Shown: positions 63,772 to 64,000 of the stretch, piece by piece
Layout: the number at the start of each line of letters is the position of its first letter
Position numbering within the stretch: position 1 is the stretch's first letter
From: Phaeobacter inhibens DSM 16374
Lineage (GTDB): Bacteria; Pseudomonadota; Alphaproteobacteria; Rhodobacterales; Rhodobacteraceae
Assembly (NCBI RefSeq): GCF_000473105.1
Contig: NZ_KI421498.1
Span: forward strand, 868,001-932,000
Length of the DNA stretch: 64,000 nucleotides
Direction of reading: 5' to 3'
Notes under the pieces: model-generated
Database searches by the model: none
The model's input: the letters and a program-made list of their open reading frames with translations, nothing else
What the model was told of the DNA's origin: nothing
Position numbers and translations under genes: made by a program

Positions 63772-64000
63772 ATGCCACTTCACTATCTTTATCTTGTTCT
63801 GGCTGTTGCTGCAGAGACGATCGGCACCACCGCGCTGCAGGCCAGCCAGCAATTCACCCGCCTTGGCCCGTCACTGCTGGTGGTGGTCGGCTATGGGCTG
63901 GCCTTTTATCTGATGGCCCTGACGCTGCGCCACATGCCCGTCGGGATCGTCTACGCGATCTGGTCTGGCCTCGGGATCTTCCTCATTGCTATCATTGGCT
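63772..64000 (+). CDS. Small multidrug resistance (SMR/EmrE-type) transporter, cut by window end
   Basis: The first 76 residues of a four-helix SMR exporter: MPLHYLYLVLAVAAETIGTTAL with the essential membrane Glu at about position 15, the helix 1-2 linker FTRLGP, and PVGIVYAIWSGLGIF of helix 3. It would exchange protons for cationic or guanidine-type compounds across the inner membrane. GGAGGT lies 8 bases upstream of the ATG. The C-terminal third is outside the window, so a full assignment (EmrE versus Gdx type) is not possible. Confidence 0.88.
   Translation, partial: MPLHYLYLVLAVAAETIGTTALQASQQFTRLGPSLLVVVGYGLAFYLMALTLRHMPVGIVYAIWSGLGIFLIAIIG

Overview
The window reads as chromosomal DNA of a marine alphaproteobacterium of the Roseobacter group (Rhodobacterales), probably near Phaeobacter, Leisingera or Ruegeria. 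This is inferred from high-GC densely packed genes, a ChpT phosphotransferase, an L21 with a long C-terminal extension, an IscR-type regulator lacking the usual cysteine triad, an ornithine-lipid olsBA pair, a TTAA-N7-TTAA CtrA-type site and a palindrome of the iron-Rhodo-box type. I see no prophage, transposase, CRISPR array or rRNA operon. There is one tRNA (Ser, anticodon CGA). About 60 protein genes are supported; two are cut by the window ends.

Layout. 1-2.7 kb: a gene tail, lpxD, an acyl carrier protein and a FabF-type ketosynthase (envelope lipid synthesis). 2.8-5.6 kb: an IalB-family secreted protein, a 545-base non-coding stretch with two terminators and a candidate small RNA, and a HerA-like ATPase. 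5.7-10.9 kb: a complete branched-chain amino-acid/amide ABC importer (minus strand). 11.4-15.1 kb: a periplasmic PQQ-type sugar dehydrogenase, a GlxA-type AraC regulator and class II DAHP synthase. 15.4-19.8 kb: a PAS-domain protein with a CtrA-type site upstream, then yicC, gmk, a gamma carbonic anhydrase and a trans-sulfuration enzyme. 19.8-27.4 kb: the whole phosphate-starvation module phoR-pstSCAB-phoU-phoB with a three-repeat Pho box before pstS. 27.4-38.4 kb: acyl-CoA metabolism (LysR/glutaryl-CoA dehydrogenase, SDR, TesB thioesterase, beta-lactamase-fold hydrolase, enoyl-CoA hydratase, IclR regulator, APH-type phosphotransferase, nitronate monooxygenase, quinone oxidoreductase).

38.6-51.1 kb: aroQ translationally coupled to a LuxR-type solo regulator; rpsB-tsf; olsBA; chpT; proBA-obg; rpmA/rplU; a DUF2059 protein. 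51.2-53.1 kb: tRNA-Ser followed by a GT41 (O-GlcNAc-transferase-like) protein that looks less GC-rich than its surroundings. 53.3-61.5 kb: one large minus-strand iron-sulfur assembly operon, iscR - group I cysteine desulfurase - sufB - small membrane protein - YbjQ-like protein - sufC - sufD - two membrane proteins - sufS. A palindrome upstream fits an IscR operator. 61.6-64 kb: an alpha/beta hydrolase, a small helical protein, a protein made of two tandem HD phosphohydrolase domains, and the start of an SMR-type exporter.

Most of this is conserved housekeeping content. The observations most worth following are the candidate small RNAs around 3.6-3.95 kb and 39.9-40.1 kb, the tandem-HD fusion, the uncharacterised membrane proteins inside the suf operon, the IscR variant with its operator, the aroQ-luxR coupling, the GT41 gene next to tRNA-Ser, and the L21 extension. 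All functional statements rest on reading translated sequence and motifs; no database search was run.
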